A DNA stretch of 35,185 nt from Sulfuricurvum sp. (lineage in GTDB: Bacteria; Campylobacterota; Campylobacteria; Campylobacterales; Sulfurimonadaceae), in the NCBI RefSeq assembly GCF_028681615.1, contig NZ_JAQUHV010000020.1:1-35185 (forward strand). The letters are read 5' to 3'. Both the position numbers and the translations under genes were made by a program. How positions within the stretch are numbered: the first letter of the stretch is position 1; each line of letters begins with the position of its first letter. The notes under the pieces were generated by a model, which was not told the DNA's origin, did not search any database, and was given only the letters and a program-made list of their open reading frames with translations. Shown here piece after piece: positions 32,558-35,185 of the stretch.

Positions 32558-33870
32558 ACTGATCTTTCTTGATGAAATTCGAGAGTGACGATGGTTCCGC
32601 TAGGAATATTATCCTCAAGGATAATCTTAATATCATATTTTTGACAAATCTCTTTGACAATGGAAAGCCCCAATCCGCTCCCGATACTATGGTGATTGTT
32701 GACCCGATAAAAACGGTCAAAGACCCGTTCCTTGTTACTCTCATTGACTCCAATACCATTGTCAATTATCTTTAAAACGGCCACATTGTGTAAGATATAG
32801 AGCCCAATAGAAACCGTTCCCCTCTGTGGGGTATAGCGGATGGCGTTATCAAGCAGATTAGTAACAAGGGTTTGGATATCGTATTCGTTCGCTATGATAC
32901 TTGCCGGTTCAATCTGTTCAACGATAAGTTCAATCTTTTTTGCTTCAGCCAGAGGAAGCAAAGTAATAAGAGTTTCCGATACCACATGGGTCAAATCTGT
33001 TTTTTCATCCATCCGATCACTGCTTTTTTCCTGCCGTGCAAGCATCAAAAGCTGTTCGATCAGTCGATTCGCCCTTAGAATCCCTTTTCCCAAGGTTTCT
33101 AAAGCCGTTTGAGTCTCTTTTGGATCCACAGATTTTTTAGCCAATTCCAATTGAAGCAGCAAAGCGGACAAGGGGGTACGCAATTCATGCGCGGCATCGG
33201 CTACAAAGTTTTTACGTGCTTGGAGAGCAATTTTTAACCGCTCGATCATTGCATTAAGAGCATCTCCTAAGGGCTTAAGTTCACGAGGCAAATAAGAGAA
33301 AATCAAGGGTTCCAACCTATGCTCATCCAATGAAGAAACAGTGTTTTGAAAATCATTTATAGGTGATAATTCTTTGCGAACGATGAACCAAATCAAGAGG
33401 GCAAATATCGGCAATACAATCAAAAAAGGTAAAATAGACATAAGTGCTGTCGAAGCAGCAATCTCTTGACGTGCCTCTTCAGGCTGTAAAACAGTAACTG
33501 TTTTATCATTGTTTTTTGCACTAAAAGAACTCCATTTTTTATTTTCTATGATTTGGTCTTTATACCCTAAAATGGATGGATAAGGAATGCTAACATCCAT
33601 ACCGGTTGAGTAGATTTTTTTGTGTTGAGCATCATAAACAATGAGTGCAAAGTCATTATCTATTTCTTCAATGTTGCTTTTGTTTATAAAATGATCAAAT
33701 GAAAGCGTAGATGTGTTTAAAAAGACTCCGGCCATCTGTTCAAGCTGATAATCAAACAGTTCATTTGTTTCATCTTTAACCTCAAAATAAACAGCTATAG
33801 CAGCTATGGACATAGCACAAAAAGCCGTTCCCATAAGAGTTGCAAGAAGTTTTGAGCGAATTGAATTCAA
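32554..33870 (-). CDS. Sensor histidine kinase of two-component system
   Basis: The 438-residue kinase has two membrane helices (about 8-28 and 141-164) around a periplasmic sensor. The linker is short and HAMP-like (about 165-215). The H box is AAHELRTPLS (H228), the N box LLDNAIRYTP, G1 IIDNGIGV and G2 GSGLGLSIV. It resembles QseC/PmrB-type kinases. The partner regulator is encoded just upstream with a 4-base ATGA overlap. It should control the efflux genes that follow. The signal it senses cannot be read. Confidence 0.93.
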   Translation of the reverse strand: MNSIRSKLLATLMGTAFCAMSIAAIAVYFEVKDETNELFDYQLEQMAGVFLNTSTLSFDHFINKSNIEEIDNDFALIVYDAQHKKIYSTGMDVSIPYPSILGYKDQIIENKKWSSFSAKNNDKTVTVLQPEEARQEIAASTALMSILPFLIVLPIFALLIWFIVRKELSPINDFQNTVSSLDEHRLEPLIFSYLPRELKPLGDALNAMIERLKIALQARKNFVADAAHELRTPLSALLLQLELAKKSVDPKETQTALETLGKGILRANRLIEQLLMLARQEKSSDRMDEKTDLTHVVSETLITLLPLAEAKKIELIVEQIEPASIIANEYDIQTLVTNLLDNAIRYTPQRGTVSIGLYILHNVAVLKIIDNGIGVNESNKERVFDRFYRVNNHHSIGSGLGLSIVKEICQKYDIKIILEDNIPSGTIVTLEFHQERSV

Positions 33871-34544
33871 TGTGTCTCTTTTCTAGGATTTTTAGGAATG
33901 AAATACCCTAATCCCCGAATATTTTTTATCCATTCCTGTCCTAATTTTCGGCGTAGCGAATGGATAAAAACTTCGATCGTATTGCTTTGGTTTGAGTCCT
34001 CCCATCCGTAGAGCTGCGCTTCAAGCTGTCCTTTTGACAAGGGTGCTCCCGGTGTTTTAATCAGTGCCATGAGAACTGCAAATTCTTTAGTAGAAAGTTT
34101 GAAAGTTTGATTATCAAGTATCGCTTCAAATGTTTTGGGGTTTAATATAAGCCCGTTATGTTCAATTAACGGTTCAGCTCTTCCATTTTTTCGACGTAAA
34201 AGCGCTCGAAGCCGTGCCAGCAGTTCATCTAAACTAAATGGTTTAACCAGATAATCATCTGCTCCCGCATCTAATCCCCCAACACGATCTTGAATCGAAT
34301 CTTTTGCGGTTAAAATAATGGTTGGAACTTGGTTGTGTTTCTGCCGTATTATCTGTAAAAGCTCTATCCCTGAATAATCGGGTAACCCCAAATCTAAAAG
34401 CATGATGTCATAGGCATTGGTTTCAAGGGCAAAAGAACCATCACCTGCTGTCTTCGCCCAATCCACACTGTATCCTTCAGCTTTAAGCCCTTTTTGCAGA
34501 CTTTCACCGACCATTCCATCATCTTCAACTAACAGTAGTTTCAT
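33867..34544 (-). CDS. OmpR-family response regulator
   Basis: The 225-residue regulator has a receiver domain with acidic pocket EDD (7-9), phospho-acceptor D51 (LLDLGLPDYSG) and K101 (LVKPF). A winged-helix DNA-binding domain (about 130-220) ends with SLRRKLGQEWIKNIRGLGYF. It belongs to the QseB/PmrA group. It lies 13 bases after the PepSY gene and before the kinase, so it likely drives this operon from a promoter upstream of 34854. Confidence 0.95.
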   Translation of the reverse strand: MKLLLVEDDGMVGESLQKGLKAEGYSVDWAKTAGDGSFALETNAYDIMLLDLGLPDYSGIELLQIIRQKHNQVPTIILTAKDSIQDRVGGLDAGADDYLVKPFSLDELLARLRALLRRKNGRAEPLIEHNGLILNPKTFEAILDNQTFKLSTKEFAVLMALIKTPGAPLSKGQLEAQLYGWEDSNQSNTIEVFIHSLRRKLGQEWIKNIRGLGYFIPKNPRKETH

Positions 34545-34557
34545 CTATATCTCCCCA

Positions 34558-34854
34558 TCAGTCTGCATTCGGGCCTTCAACTTTATTTTCTAAGATTTTT
34601 CCATCTTTAGCATCAACACCCACTTCATGAGAGACTTTTCCTTGTTTAATGACAAAAGAATATCTCAGACCACTTCCTCCAGATTCTTTTTCTAACTCTT
34701 CATCAATGATTATACCAGCATAGGTTTTAAGGGCAATTTTTTGCGCCTCGGGCATTGTAACATTTGCCTTTTTAGCCATCTCACTACCGGTATAGGCAAA
34801 TGCTGCCGATGCTGTTAATAGTGTAACAAGTGTAATAGTAGTTACTTTTTTCAT
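34558..34854 (-). CDS. PepSY-domain periplasmic protein
   Basis: The 98-residue protein has a signal peptide (MKKVTTITLVTLLTASAAFA). A single PepSY domain follows: MPEAQKIALKTYAGIIIDEE, then LRYSFVIKQGKVSHEVGVD, then ILENKVEG. Such small PepSY proteins often accompany two-component systems and may tune the sensor, as inhibitors or ligand carriers. It is the first gene of the operon. AGAAGG lies before the ATG. Confidence 0.88.
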   Translation of the reverse strand: MKKVTTITLVTLLTASAAFAYTGSEMAKKANVTMPEAQKIALKTYAGIIIDEELEKESGGSGLRYSFVIKQGKVSHEVGVDAKDGKILENKVEGPNAD

Positions 34855-35059
34855 GTAAAAAATCCTTCTAATTGATTTGCAAATTTTAATTCGCTGGTAA
34901 AAGTGTAGAGTACAAGTATGAGTTATAACTTAATGGCATCTACTCGTGTAATACTATATTAAGCTTGAAAATCGTTAAGTTATAGTTCATTTTCATTATC
35001 TAACATGCGTCATTCATTTAAATGAGAGACACATGTATCAACACTATCAACATGCTAAG
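34855..35059. promoter_or_regulatory. Operon promoter region with long inverted repeat
   Basis: The gap must hold the promoter for the PepSY-efflux operon. A perfect 10-bp inverted repeat, TATAACTTAA (34924-34933) and TTAAGTTATA (34975-34984), encloses 41 bases. It may be a regulator site, or mark an old insertion. No gene is supported. The IS element starts at 35060. Confidence 0.4.
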
Positions 35060-35185
35060 TGGAATGACCCCCATTTAGTAGACGGTTCAATTGACGACCG
35101 ACACCTCATGGTTTCTTGATTCCGAGAAGTATCTTACCTCAAATTCGTTTGGAGACAAATATCCAAGATAGCTGTGTCGTCTTTT
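35060..35185 (-). mobile_element. IS3-family insertion sequence, one end (partial)
   Basis: TGGAATGACCCCC at 35060 begins an IS3-type terminal repeat (TG...CA ends). The transposase gene ends inside it and the element runs off the right edge. The other end and target duplication are outside the window. Confidence 0.75.
35087..35185 (-). CDS. IS3-family transposase OrfB, C-terminal end (partial)
   Basis: The minus strand encodes the last 32 residues and stop of an IS3 OrfB transposase: KRRHSYLGYLSPNEFE, then a divergent tail to TGA at 35087-35089. The phrase RRHSxLGYLSPxEFE is the near-universal end of the DDE integrase domain in this family. The rest of the gene is past the window edge, so whether it is intact cannot be told. 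Confidence 0.9.
   Translation of the reverse strand, partial: KRRHSYLGYLSPNEFEVRYFSESRNHEVSVVN

Overview
The window looks like part of a plasmid, or a plasmid-like accessory replicon, from a Campylobacterota bacterium. The best taxonomic hint is the HU protein, whose arm reads KEGKVPG(T)DKTY, a form I associate with Helicobacter/Sulfurimonas-type HU rather than the usual RxGRNP arm. AT-rich genes with tight ATGA overlaps agree. A Sulfuricurvum/Sulfurimonas-like host is inference. No rRNA, tRNA or CRISPR array was seen.

Layout. (1) 1-950: the tail of a CDF cation exporter and a serine resolvase with repeats in front of it. (2) 996-13285, all minus strand: a type I restriction-modification locus transcribed hsdM-hsdS-[insert]-hsdR. 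The 6.4 kb insert between hsdS and hsdR holds a SIR2-like NAD-hydrolase candidate that overlaps hsdS, an OLD-type ATPase-TOPRIM nuclease, an Abi_C/HEPN-like abortive-infection protein, and a four-gene cassette: AbiEi-like winged-helix protein, GHKL ATPase, STAS-like DUF4325 protein, PIN nuclease. The cassette has its own palindromic operator. Short scars made of hsdS tails and an hsdR head lie between the modules. (3) 13562-16700: a WYL regulator with an operator-like repeat, an Aat-like aminoacyl-transferase, and several small unknown genes. (4) 16796-23040: the plasmid backbone. It comprises parA-parB with two identical 18-bp palindromes (candidate parS), a DnaB-N/RepA-type helicase, a Rep initiator, an iteron origin, HU and a Y-family polymerase. 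(5) 23057-25608: a small membrane protein, an AT-rich orphan ParA-like ATPase, and an MntA-HepT toxin-antitoxin pair. (6) 25927-34854, minus strand: PepSY protein, response regulator, histidine kinase, outer-membrane factor, membrane fusion protein, RND pump and HD-GYP phosphodiesterase in one compact operon. (7) 35060-35185: the end of an IS3-family element running off the window.

How it fits together. The replicon copies itself (Rep, helicase, iterons), segregates (ParAB) and stabilises itself (MntA-HepT, restriction-modification). It carries defence genes and an envelope efflux system as cargo. The most novel unit is the GHKL-STAS-PIN cassette at 4235-6592: an ATPase/STAS pair that resembles the anti-sigma/anti-anti-sigma switch is coupled to a PIN ribonuclease and headed by an AbiEi-type regulator with no AbiEii toxin. 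The scars show that the hsdS-hsdR junction has been a repeated integration or replacement site.
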